64,000 nucleotides of DNA, from positions 496,001 to 560,000 of the forward strand of contig NZ_LT838813.1 of assembly GCF_900176595.1 (NCBI RefSeq), given 5' to 3'. Positions 26,559 to 34,008 of this stretch are shown in pieces. Position 1 is the first letter of the stretch, and each line of letters begins with the position of its first letter. The translations under genes were made by a program, and so were the position numbers. The notes under the pieces are model-generated. The model was not told where the DNA came from. It searched no databases and saw nothing but the letters and a program-made list of their open reading frames with translations. The stretch is from Aquiflexum balticum DSM 16537 (GTDB lineage: Bacteria; Bacteroidota; Bacteroidia; Cytophagales; Cyclobacteriaceae).

Positions 26559-26971
26559 TTTTTTACAAGTTTTGATAAAATTCCACCTACAATTAATATT
26601 CCACCTGCGACAAGAAATATCCATCCCTTCTTCTCAATCTCAAACAGTGGAGCAAGTCCAATTAGTCCCGAACCGATTGCTAAGCAAAAACTATACAGGA
26701 CCTCCAAAGAATTATGAGTTTTTAACTTTACTTCAAGAACTGCTTTTTCTTTGTCAGTCTTATGAAAGTTAGATTCAATTAACTCTAGTTCAGAAATACG
26801 AAATTCGAGTTTGTCAATTTCGCTTATGAGTAATTTTTGAACTGCTGGATTTGATAAATCTTCATCGGCTAATTCTCGCCTAAGTTTGGAATATGGTTTT
26901 CCTGGGACATAATTAGAAGATTCCTCTTCTGTCCCTTTACCAGTATCCTTTTCAATTTCTGGTTCTTTCAT
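26549..26971 (-). CDS. Hypothetical membrane protein with coiled coil, partner of the soluble gene
   Basis: 140-residue protein: an acidic, disordered start (residues 1-25), a coiled-coil-like helix (about 40-88, EIDKLEFRISELELIESNF) and two C-terminal membrane helices (about 92-110 and 117-133, GWIFLVAGGILIVGGILSKL) followed by a basic tail. It is upstream and overlapping with the small soluble gene, so the two are translationally coupled. The architecture (soluble part plus two TM helices with a coupled soluble partner) recalls effector-sensor pairs in defence islands, but there is no direct motif evidence. Function unknown. Confidence 0.6.
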   Translation of the reverse strand: MKEPEIEKDTGKGTEEESSNYVPGKPYSKLRRELADEDLSNPAVQKLLISEIDKLEFRISELELIESNFHKTDKEKAVLEVKLKTHNSLEVLYSFCLAIGSGLIGLAPLFEIEKKGWIFLVAGGILIVGGILSKLVKKWS

Positions 26972-27000
26972 TTTTTCTTAATTGTGCCCAAAATATATAT

Positions 27001-27058
27001 ACCCCTGATAACTATTGGGCTAGCTAAGCCTGATTTCTCAACTTTTTTTATCAGGGGT
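27001..27058. terminator. 11-bp inverted repeat downstream of the cassette block
   Basis: ACCCCTGATAA (27001-27011) pairs perfectly with TTATCAGGGGT (27048-27058) over a 36-base loop. Its role is unclear; it is adjacent to the outer end of the bracketed block and could belong to it. Confidence 0.4.
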
Positions 27059-27061
27059 TAT

Positions 27062-27560
27062 CAAAACTACACTTTTATTATAAATCATCAAATGGTGAAT
27101 ATATTTTTTCAAAGCACATAAATTGAAATGGGTGAGTAATTTAGTTGTGTTTCTGCTGCGGTGTCCTAATTATTCTTGGATTTCAGGCATTCTTCCTGAG
27201 CAGTCAAAAAAAACATTAATACATTGACGTCAAGCCACTGAAAGAAGCAGCGAAATTACTACTAACCATGCAGAATTCATGGAAGGACTCCTGGTCCTGA
27301 TTGAAAATAACCTGGAAGTATCAGCTTTCATTTTCCAAGACACTAAAAATAATATTTGTTTACGCTTTATAGGATTACTATTGGCGATTGGCGCTAGATT
27401 CTTGATTCTAAATTCTAATCTCGCGCTTTTCAGCTCTCGGTTCTCGCCTCTCCCTTCTTGACTCTTGTTTCTTGACTCTTGGCTCTTGTTTCTTGTTTCT
27501 TGTCTCCCTGATACTCGGGGCGAGCATTGGCTCTCGTTCCCAAAATCTCACCTATCGCTT
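27062..27560. other. Non-coding stretch with low-complexity heptad repeats
   Basis: About 500 bases without a credible gene. Near 27453-27511 the plus strand is a run of TCTTGnn-type heptads (TTCTTGACTCTTG and variants), the reverse complement of the repeat seen at 38356-38415. The short frame at 27279-27461 is not convincing. Relics of coding sequence (KEAAKLLLTMQNSWKDSW) precede it, but no family is recognisable. Confidence 0.5.
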
Positions 27561-28559
27561 CTATATCACCTGAAATCCATGGACATAAGGATCTTCATCA
27601 TCGAGAAAAATCGTATTGTATCCCGTAATCACTGCCCATCCTTCAATACTCGGAATGATGGCTGGAATTTCTCCAACGTGGGTTTCTTCTTCTACAATCC
27701 CTGTGAATTTGGAACCAATGAAACTCTCATGAATAAAAGGCTCACCTTTTTTCAATTTACCCTTTGCATGCCATTGTGCCATCCTGGCTGAGGTACCTGT
27801 GCCGCAAGGCGAGCGATCGATGGCTTTGTCCCCATAAAAAACGGCATTGCGGGCAGTGCTTGTTAGATCCAAAGTTGTTCCTGTCCACAGCACATGGGAC
27901 AAGCCCCGGATTTGGGAATGCTCAGGATGGACAAAATCATATTTTCCATTCATCTTTTGCCTCAGGTTTCTGGCCATGGAAATCAACTGTTCTGCTTTGT
28001 AGTGTTCCAAACCCGGGAATTTTTCCTGTGGATCCACTATGCAATAAAAATTGCCACCATAGGCTACATCCACTGTCAGTTTGCCCAACTCTTCAGTTTC
28101 TATTTCTAAACCCTCTGCTGCCAAAAAGCTTTTGACATTGGTGAGTTTGACGGATTTTACCTTTTTCCCTTCCTGCTTGTATTCGACCAAGACCAAGCCT
28201 GCAGGAGCTTCCATTCTCAGAAAACCAGGAGTTTTGGGTTGGATCAATCCCTCCTCGATGGCGATGGTAATGGTGCCAATAGTTCCGTGCCCACACATGG
28301 GCAGACAACCACTGGTTTCAATAAACAGCACAGCAAAATCATTGTTGGGATCATGGGGCGGAAAAAGCATAGACCCTGACATCATATCATGCCCTCTGGG
28401 TTCAAACATCAAACCTTTCCTGATCCAATCCAGGTGGTCCAAAAAATACTGCCGCTTCTCCAACATATTTTTTCCTTCCAAAAAAGGAACTCCTCCGGAT
28501 ACAAGTCTCACAGGATTGCCACAAGTATGGGCATCAATACATTGGAAGGTGGATTTCAT
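27561..28559 (-). CDS. 4-hydroxyproline 2-epimerase (proline racemase family)
   Basis: Inverts C2 of trans-4-hydroxy-L-proline to give cis-4-hydroxy-D-proline, the first catabolic step. Both active-site cysteines of the epimerase/racemase type are present: Cys89 in PMCGHGTIG and Cys252 in SPCGTGTSARMA. A threonine at the second site would have meant a dehydratase. Length 332 is right. Proline racemase cannot be excluded from sequence alone, but the neighbouring aldehyde dehydrogenase, DHDPS-like lyase and FAD dehydrogenase fit hydroxyproline catabolism. It is separated from the dehydrogenase by a repeat-rich 174-base gap. Confidence 0.88.
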   Translation of the reverse strand: MKSTFQCIDAHTCGNPVRLVSGGVPFLEGKNMLEKRQYFLDHLDWIRKGLMFEPRGHDMMSGSMLFPPHDPNNDFAVLFIETSGCLPMCGHGTIGTITIAIEEGLIQPKTPGFLRMEAPAGLVLVEYKQEGKKVKSVKLTNVKSFLAAEGLEIETEELGKLTVDVAYGGNFYCIVDPQEKFPGLEHYKAEQLISMARNLRQKMNGKYDFVHPEHSQIRGLSHVLWTGTTLDLTSTARNAVFYGDKAIDRSPCGTGTSARMAQWHAKGKLKKGEPFIHESFIGSKFTGIVEEETHVGEIPAIIPSIEGWAVITGYNTIFLDDEDPYVHGFQVI

Positions 28560-28571
28560 ATTTTTTTAAAT

Positions 28572-28732
28572 GAAATGTAATAGAAATTAGGTGGAAATAA
28601 AGTTGAAATAAAATAGAAATAGGGTTGAAATAAAAAGGGTAAGTTACCCCCCCATATTTCCATTTATTTCGCCGTAGGCATATTTCAACCATCTTTCGTG
28701 AAACATATTTCTACAATATTTCACGAAGTTAT
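28572..28732. repeat. 11-nt-phased GAAATA array, copy 1
   Basis: GAAAT(A/G/T) occurs at 28572, 28583, 28594, 28605, 28616 and 28627, spaced exactly 11 nt. The opposite sense (TATTTCAAC, TATTTCTAC, TATTTCACG) appears in the second half, so the two halves roughly mirror each other around a GTTACCC/ATATTTCC centre. Confidence 0.8.
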
Positions 28733-28733
28733 T

Positions 28734-30179
28734 TTATTTCTTAAATTCTCCATCAACCATCCTCCAAATCCCCAAAGGATTTTTCTCACTAAGCGCATCC
28801 GGTAATAGGATATCGGGCATATCCTGGAAGGCAATTGGGCGGGCAAAACGTTTGATGGCGTAAACTCCTACAGAGGTGCTTCTACTGTCGGTGGTGGCAG
28901 GATAAGGTCCGCCATGCTGCATAGCAAAACCAACTTCTACTCCTGTGGGCACCCCTTTGTAAAGCATCCTTCCACATTTTTCTTCCAATAAATTGATCAG
29001 ATAGAGTTTGTTGTTCAGTTCCTCTTCTTCTGCCCAAATGGTAATGGTCAATTGACCATGGAGCTTTTTGGCGATTTCGAGGAGTTCATCTTCACTCTCG
29101 TAAACCACCATCAAGGCGAATGATCCGAAAACTTCTTCCTGGAATTTAGCGTCTTTCAACCAATCCTTGGCTTTGATCTTGGCCAAAGTCGGGTGAGCTT
29201 TGATCAGGTCTTTGGCTGCAGATATTTTGACCCATTCCAACTCTTCCCTGCCCTGTAGGTATTGAATGGCAGCATAATAGGCATCAGCAATTCCTTCGTG
29301 CAGCATGGGTGCTGCGGCGATATCTTCCAACTCATTTTTAACAGCTTCTGCAAATTCTTTTTGCAGGGACTTGGGCACGAAAATCAATCCGGGGTTAGTG
29401 CAAAACTGACCTGCCCCTAAAGTAAGTGAACCTATAAAAGCTTTAGCATACCCCGCAATGTCCTTTCCCAGTTTTCTTTCAAATGTAAATATGGGATTAA
29501 CTGACCCCATCTCCGCAAATACCGGAATAGGCTCAGGCCTTTGACTTGCTAAGGCAAATAAAGCCATTCCCCCTGAATGACTGCCTGTGAATGCCACAGC
29601 TTTTGCCTTGGGATGTTTGGCCAGATCCTGCCCCGTCTGAATTCCGCCTTCCACATGCGTGAAAAGCCCAAGGGGCAATGCCGAATCAATAACCGCTTTT
29701 TGGATAACCTGCCCTACCAATCTGGATGTTTCCGGATGAGCAGGATGTGCCTTATAAATAACAGGACAACCGGCAGCAAGAGCAGAAATGGTGTCTCCGC
29801 CTGCAGTGGAAAATGCCAAAGGGAAATTGCTCGCTCCAAAAACCACCACAGGACCCAAAGGAGTCAAAAATCTTCTGATGTCTGGTTTAGGAGCCGGTGC
29901 TCTATTTGGATCAGCATGATCTATGGTAGCTTCCACCCAACTTCCCTCTTCAACCAAATTAGCAAAAAGCCTGATCTGTCCACAGGTCCTTCCAAGTTCA
30001 CCGGTAATCCTTCCTTCCGGCAAATTGGATTCCCCGCAAGCCACTGGAATCAATTCATGTTTTACAGCTTCAAGACCTTCAGCGATTTTTCTCAGAAAAG
30101 CAGCTTTTTCCTTTCCAGGTAGGTTTTTATAAAATAAAAAAGCTTCTTGGGCTGACTCAAATATCTGATCTAGGTTCAT
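28734..30179 (-). CDS. NADP-dependent aldehyde dehydrogenase, probably alpha-ketoglutarate-semialdehyde dehydrogenase
   Basis: Aldehyde dehydrogenase of 481 residues; the catalytic cysteine lies in LGAGQFCTNPGL and the general base glutamate in PVFAEMGSVNP, with the NAD(P)-binding TGSHSGGMALF. The family of alpha-ketoglutarate-semialdehyde (2,5-dioxovalerate) dehydrogenases gives the last step of hydroxyproline, glucarate or arabinose breakdown, forming 2-oxoglutarate. The adjacent epimerase and DHDPS-like gene make hydroxyproline the likely pathway. Some residues from the ends follow this subfamily, but NAD(P) preference cannot be read. Confidence 0.85.
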   Translation of the reverse strand: MNLDQIFESAQEAFLFYKNLPGKEKAAFLRKIAEGLEAVKHELIPVACGESNLPEGRITGELGRTCGQIRLFANLVEEGSWVEATIDHADPNRAPAPKPDIRRFLTPLGPVVVFGASNFPLAFSTAGGDTISALAAGCPVIYKAHPAHPETSRLVGQVIQKAVIDSALPLGLFTHVEGGIQTGQDLAKHPKAKAVAFTGSHSGGMALFALASQRPEPIPVFAEMGSVNPIFTFERKLGKDIAGYAKAFIGSLTLGAGQFCTNPGLIFVPKSLQKEFAEAVKNELEDIAAAPMLHEGIADAYYAAIQYLQGREELEWVKISAAKDLIKAHPTLAKIKAKDWLKDAKFQEEVFGSFALMVVYESEDELLEIAKKLHGQLTITIWAEEEELNNKLYLINLLEEKCGRMLYKGVPTGVEVGFAMQHGGPYPATTDSRSTSVGVYAIKRFARPIAFQDMPDILLPDALSEKNPLGIWRMVDGEFKK

Positions 30180-30213
30180 GATTTTTTTGGTTTAATAGGT
30201 AATTTATTTAAAG

Positions 30214-30420
30214 GAAATAAGGTTGAAATAGGATAGAAATAAATTGAAATAAATTAGGATAGTTACCCATATTTCCATTTTATATCGCGGAAGGACATAA
30301 CTTGTCCACCTCAGGAGGATGTCAATAATGCTTCACCAAGGATATATTTCCATTTAATTCGCGAAGCATATTTCAACGATATTTCACGAAGTATATTTCA
30401 AATAATATCTTAATCAATTC
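30214..30420. repeat. 11-nt-phased GAAATA array, copy 2
   Basis: GAAATA starts at 30214, 30225, 30236 and 30246 (spacing 11, 11, 10), then mirror-image TATTTC units follow up to about 30420, as in copy 1. It fills most of the gap between the aldehyde dehydrogenase and DHDPS-like genes. Confidence 0.75.
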
Positions 30421-30434
30421 TTAATACTTCCAAA

Positions 30435-30467
30435 AACCTTCGAGGTCTAAAAAAGACCTCAAAGGTT
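30435..30467 (-). terminator. CCTTYGAGGTC hairpin, terminator of the DHDPS-like gene
   Basis: 14-bp stem (AACCTTCGAGGTCT with AGACCTCAAAGGTT, one G-T pair) and a 5-base loop. The stop codon of the DHDPS-like gene lies inside the stem, and TTTTTGG follows in its direction. Confidence 0.8.
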
Positions 30468-31349
30468 AGGTCTGTGTTCCAATCCCCGTTTGATAATGTT
30501 TTCTACTTTTACTCTTTCTTCTCCTACCAAAGTCAATCTTGGAGCTCGGACCCATTCGGTACCAATGCCGGCCATTTGCTCTGCAAGTTTGATGTACTGT
30601 ACCAACTTGGGATGGATATCCAACTCCAATAAAGGTAAGAACCATCTATAGATTTTTAAAGCTTCTTCGTATTTTCCTTCCTTCACTAAATTATAAACGG
30701 CAACGGTCTCTTTCGGAAATGCACAAACCAATCCGGCAACCCAGCCATCTGCGCTCATCAACAGTTCCTCCATGGCCAGAGTATCTACACCACAAAGCAA
30801 CTTAAAGCGATCCCCAAACTGATTCCTCATTCTTGTCACATTCGAGATATCACGGGTAGATTCTTTGATAGCCTGAATGTTGTCACAGGCTGCCAATTCC
30901 TCAAACATGGACAGCGTCACCAAAGTCTTGTAATCGACCGGATTGTTGTATATCATAATTGGCAAGTCTGTGCTGTTTGCAACGTCTTTGAAATATTGCA
31001 CCACTTCCCTATGATCTGCCGCATACCTCATCGGAGGCAAAATCATCAAAGCCGCAGCCCCCATTTCCTTGGCTTTTTTTGCCCAAAAAATCGCGTCTCT
31101 CGTAGCACCCTCGGCAATATTGAGGATAACAGGAACCCTGCCCTTGATATAATTTACCGTATCAGTAGTTAGTTTGATTTTTTCATCCTGACTAAGCACA
31201 CTTGATTCCCCCAAGGTTCCTCCTAGAATGATACCATGCACACCGGCTTCCAATTGTGCATCCAGGTTTTTGAAAAACATGCCCATATCCAAACTTCCAT
31301 CCTGATGGAACTTGGTGGTCACGGCCGGAAAAACGCCTTTCCAATTCAT
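30459..31349 (-). CDS. DHDPS/NAL-family lyase, probable 1-pyrroline-4-hydroxy-2-carboxylate deaminase
   Basis: Class I aldolase-fold enzyme of 296 residues. The family hallmarks are ILGGTLGESSVLS near residues 40-52 (GTTGE-like), the catalytic tyrosine in MIYNNP and the Schiff-base lysine in IKESTRD. With the epimerase, flavin dehydrogenase and semialdehyde dehydrogenase this is the expected deaminase that turns Delta1-pyrroline-4-hydroxy-2-carboxylate into alpha-ketoglutarate semialdehyde. True dihydrodipicolinate synthase is less likely because of context and because key residues of DapA (such as the TTGE and Arg138 region) deviate. Confidence 0.8.
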   Translation of the reverse strand: MNWKGVFPAVTTKFHQDGSLDMGMFFKNLDAQLEAGVHGIILGGTLGESSVLSQDEKIKLTTDTVNYIKGRVPVILNIAEGATRDAIFWAKKAKEMGAAALMILPPMRYAADHREVVQYFKDVANSTDLPIMIYNNPVDYKTLVTLSMFEELAACDNIQAIKESTRDISNVTRMRNQFGDRFKLLCGVDTLAMEELLMSADGWVAGLVCAFPKETVAVYNLVKEGKYEEALKIYRWFLPLLELDIHPKLVQYIKLAEQMAGIGTEWVRAPRLTLVGEERVKVENIIKRGLEHRPNL

Positions 31350-31480
31350 AGTCTTTTTGGTTTTTTTATCAAAGGTAGCCCAGTATTTGTGCGAATACTT
31401 ACACCTGATTAGTCAATAATGATACAATATTGATTTACTATTAGATAATTTGATTAATTCAGATTAATATCATATTGCAA

Positions 31481-32344
31481 ATGTCAAAAGTAATACCCTT
31501 TAAAATACCAAAGTCCCAAATGGAGTTCGTCCGCTATCAGGTGGATGCTGGGCAACATTTTTATGACAAACTACACCAGCATCCTGAGTGGCAGTTGACT
31601 TGGATCAAAGAGGGAAAAGGTCAATTAATGGTCGGCGATTATTTGGGAAGGTTTAAACCCGGGGATGTTTATCTGTTTTCAGCCAATATGCCTCATGTCT
31701 TCCGGTCTGATCCTGAGTATTTTTCTCCTGAATGGAGCCGACAATCAATAGGATATACATTGTTTTTTGATTTTGAGGCATTGGGAAATCATATCTGGGA
31801 AGTAGAGGAATTTGCCCCGCTACAGCAATGGCTGCTACAAATCAAAGGCTGTTATCATGTCAAAGGGATGACCAATTCCTTTATCCAGGAAGAATTAATG
31901 CTTTTTGGAAAGAAAGAGGGACTGGACAAGCTGATGGGATCATTACATATTCTTCGACAATTACAGCAATCCAAGGAAATGAAATTGCTCAATAAACTCA
32001 TCCCTCAAAAAAACTATACCGAAACAGAAGGAAAGAGGATGGGTCAGGTGATGTCATTTATTCTTGCAGAAAGTCATCGAACAGTTCAATTGCAGGAAGT
32101 AGCAGATCTTGCCAATATGAGCAAGGAAGCATTCTGCCGGTTTTTCAAGGAACGAACGGGAAAAACTTTGACAGAATTTCTGAGCCAGGTGCGTATCCAC
32201 CATGCCTGTCAACTCCTACAGGAAACTGACCTTTCAGTTTCCCAAATTGCATATCAGAGTGGTTTTCAGAACCTTTCTTATTTCAACAGGGCATTTAAGA
32301 AATTCAGAGGAGAGACACCAAAAGAGTTTAGGGAGAAGTTTTGA
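31481..32344 (+). CDS. AraC-family transcriptional regulator
   Basis: 287-residue regulator with an N-terminal cupin-like sensor (residues about 15-85, HQHPEWQLTWIKEGKGQLMVGD) and a C-terminal double helix-turn-helix (about 185-285, LQEVADLANMSKEAFCRFFKE ... SVSQIAYQSGFQNLSYFNRAFKK). It is divergent from the DHDPS-like gene of the hydroxyproline set, so it probably controls that cluster in response to hydroxyproline or a degradation product (inference). The annotated start is the ATG at 31481; an in-frame TTG two codons earlier is less likely. Confidence 0.9.
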   Translation: MSKVIPFKIPKSQMEFVRYQVDAGQHFYDKLHQHPEWQLTWIKEGKGQLMVGDYLGRFKPGDVYLFSANMPHVFRSDPEYFSPEWSRQSIGYTLFFDFEALGNHIWEVEEFAPLQQWLLQIKGCYHVKGMTNSFIQEELMLFGKKEGLDKLMGSLHILRQLQQSKEMKLLNKLIPQKNYTETEGKRMGQVMSFILAESHRTVQLQEVADLANMSKEAFCRFFKERTGKTLTEFLSQVRIHHACQLLQETDLSVSQIAYQSGFQNLSYFNRAFKKFRGETPKEFREKF

Positions 32345-32369
32345 GATTTTGAAATAGATAAGGCTAAAG

Positions 32370-32418
32370 AATCATCCCTGCAAATTTAAAACTGAATTTT
32401 AAATTTGCAGGGATGATT
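32370..32418 (+). terminator. Very strong 22-bp hairpin after the AraC gene
   Basis: A perfect 22-bp stem (starting AATCATCCCTGCAAATTT) with the 5-base loop CTGAA is followed by TTGATTTTAT. It is long for a simple terminator, but its position just after the AraC stop fits one. Confidence 0.85.
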
Positions 32419-32516
32419 TTGATTTTATAATCTTAGATTAGGTGAGAACTTTTCCAAAGTTTCACCCTTTGAAAATGTTTTAGGTCAAATTGAAATGCCA
32501 CTTAATTCCTGTTTTT

Positions 32517-32595
32517 AGCTAAATTTGTGAACTCACCTTCCTAAATTTAGCTAAATTCGTGAAGTTAACTTCATATTTTTAGCTAAATTTGTGAA
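32517..32595. repeat. Three direct repeats at exact 32-nt spacing before the DUF4143 gene
   Basis: AGCTAAATTTGTGAA (with one C in the middle copy) begins at 32517, 32549 and 32581, exactly 32 bases apart. TTAGCTAA is itself palindromic. Bases between the copies diverge. The array ends 29 bases before the ATG at 32625, so it lies in the promoter of that gene and looks like an operator or iteron set. Confidence 0.8.
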
Positions 32596-32624
32596 GTGAA
32601 GCTTTAGGGATTAATTTCAAACTA

Positions 32625-33770
32625 ATGAACATTCAAAGAATAATTCTCTCTCATATCAGGAAAAGACTGTACAAAGGAAAAGTGGTAATCCTATATGGAG
32701 CTAGAAGAACAGGAAAAACTACGCTAGTCAAAAAGCTGCTGGGAGAAACCATTGGAGAAGTCGCCTATTTCAACTGTGAGCTACAGGAAAACCAAGAGCT
32801 TCTTTCACATACGAATTCTATTTTACTGAAAGATTTTGTGGGGCAAAAGCGGTTAATTGTCTTAGATGAAGCGCAGCATATCCCACAAATTGGATTGATC
32901 TTAAAAGTGTTAGTTGATACTTTTCCTGAAACCCAGTTTGTAGCAACAGGATCCTCAAGTTTTGAATTATCCAATAAAATTTCAGAACCATTAACAGGTC
33001 GGTCGAGACAATTCTTACTTTTACCCTTTTCTTTAGAAGAGATCCATCAAACACAGGATTTGATAGCCATCAAGAGCAGTCTTACCAATTACTTACGCTT
33101 TGGATTATATCCTCAGGTTTTTTTGGCAGATGGAGATGAGAAAAATGAAGAATTGATGGACATCAGTTCCAATTATTTATACAAAGACATCTTTCAACTG
33201 GAGTCCTTAAAAAAACCAGAAATATTACAAAAATTACTCAAGGCTATTGCTTTACAGATTGGCAGTGAAGCATCTCTTAATGAATTGGCTCAGGTTTCAG
33301 GCACTAATGTACATACTGTTAGCAGATACTTGGATTTGTTGGAAAAGGCTTTTGTGATTTTTAGGCTACCCGCGTTCAGTAAAAACCTCAGAAAGGAAAT
33401 CAATAAGAGTCAAAAAATATACTTTTACGATGTTGGCATTAGAAACACAATTATTCGCAACTTCAATAGAGCTGAAGTTAGGTTGGATATGGGAGGGTTA
33501 TGGGAAAACTTCTGTATCGCTGAAAGAATAAAATATAATCAAAGTCACAGAAAGTTTGCCAATATGTACTTTTGGCGGACCTATGATCAGCAGGAAATCG
33601 ACTATATCGAAGAAATAGACGGAAGTCTCAATTGCTATGAATTTAAGTACAGTCCGATAGCAAAAGCAAAATTTCCCAAAATATTCAAAGAAACATACCC
33701 TGAAGCTAAATTCAAGGTCATCACACCCGAGAATTTCTACGAACTTTTTTTATTCGAAAACAAGGCTTAA
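32625..33770 (+). CDS. AAA ATPase with C-terminal DUF4143 domain
   Basis: Predicted cytosolic ATPase of 381 residues. Walker A is GARRTGKTTLVKKLL (residues 25-39) and Walker B RLIVLDEAQHI; a winged-helix segment (ASLNELAQVSGTNVHTVSRYLDLLEKA, residues about 213-240) is followed by a C-terminal nuclease-like domain with QQEIDYIEEIDGSLNCYEFKYS, an E-x-D-K type site. The family is common in Bacteroidota, in accessory positions, and its role is not known. It has its own promoter region with three spaced repeats and no operon partner. Confidence 0.88.
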   Translation: MNIQRIILSHIRKRLYKGKVVILYGARRTGKTTLVKKLLGETIGEVAYFNCELQENQELLSHTNSILLKDFVGQKRLIVLDEAQHIPQIGLILKVLVDTFPETQFVATGSSSFELSNKISEPLTGRSRQFLLLPFSLEEIHQTQDLIAIKSSLTNYLRFGLYPQVFLADGDEKNEELMDISSNYLYKDIFQLESLKKPEILQKLLKAIALQIGSEASLNELAQVSGTNVHTVSRYLDLLEKAFVIFRLPAFSKNLRKEINKSQKIYFYDVGIRNTIIRNFNRAEVRLDMGGLWENFCIAERIKYNQSHRKFANMYFWRTYDQQEIDYIEEIDGSLNCYEFKYSPIAKAKFPKIFKETYPEAKFKVITPENFYELFLFENKA

Positions 33771-33856
33771 AAAGATAGTCCTCATATTAGAACATATCAA
33801 AACACCACCGATCAACCAAGTCCCACCATTGGTCAATGGGGTATTGGTTTTTCGTG

Positions 33857-33970
33857 GAAAATTAGGTGAAATTGGTTCAGTGAAATATGATAGAAAAATG
33901 CAGTTGGCGATATAAAGTTGAAATAGAGGTTCGGGACCGTTATTAAATCAACTATATTTCAATTATATAT
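33857..33970. repeat. 11-nt-phased GAAATA array, copy 3 (degenerate)
   Basis: GAAAT-type motifs at 33857, 33868, 33882, 33893 and 33920, so the 11-nt phase is broken in the middle, followed by TATTTCAATT in the opposite sense. It precedes the DUF885 gene. Confidence 0.6.
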
Positions 33971-34008
33971 CTATTTGTTTCAGGAAAACCTATAAATAAT
34001 ATTCAAAT

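Larger units (their letters stand above)
26189..26991. repeat. Inverted 12-bp ends bracketing a two-gene block
   Basis: TTGGGCACAGTT (26189-26200) and AATTGTGCCCAA (26980-26991) match as inverted repeats in 11 of 12 positions. They enclose precisely the two overlapping small genes between them and nothing else. No integrase or transposase is visible inside. This could be a mobile cassette, a terminator-like pair, or coincidence; the block has no recognisable core gene. Confidence 0.5.

Noticed and set aside
27279..27461. A 60-residue frame in the heptad-rich gap
   Set aside because: Composition follows local repeats, there is no start context, and it lacks homology character.
27453..27511. 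CRISPR array
   Set aside because: The repeats are short heptads without regular spacers; no cas gene is present, nor elsewhere in the window.
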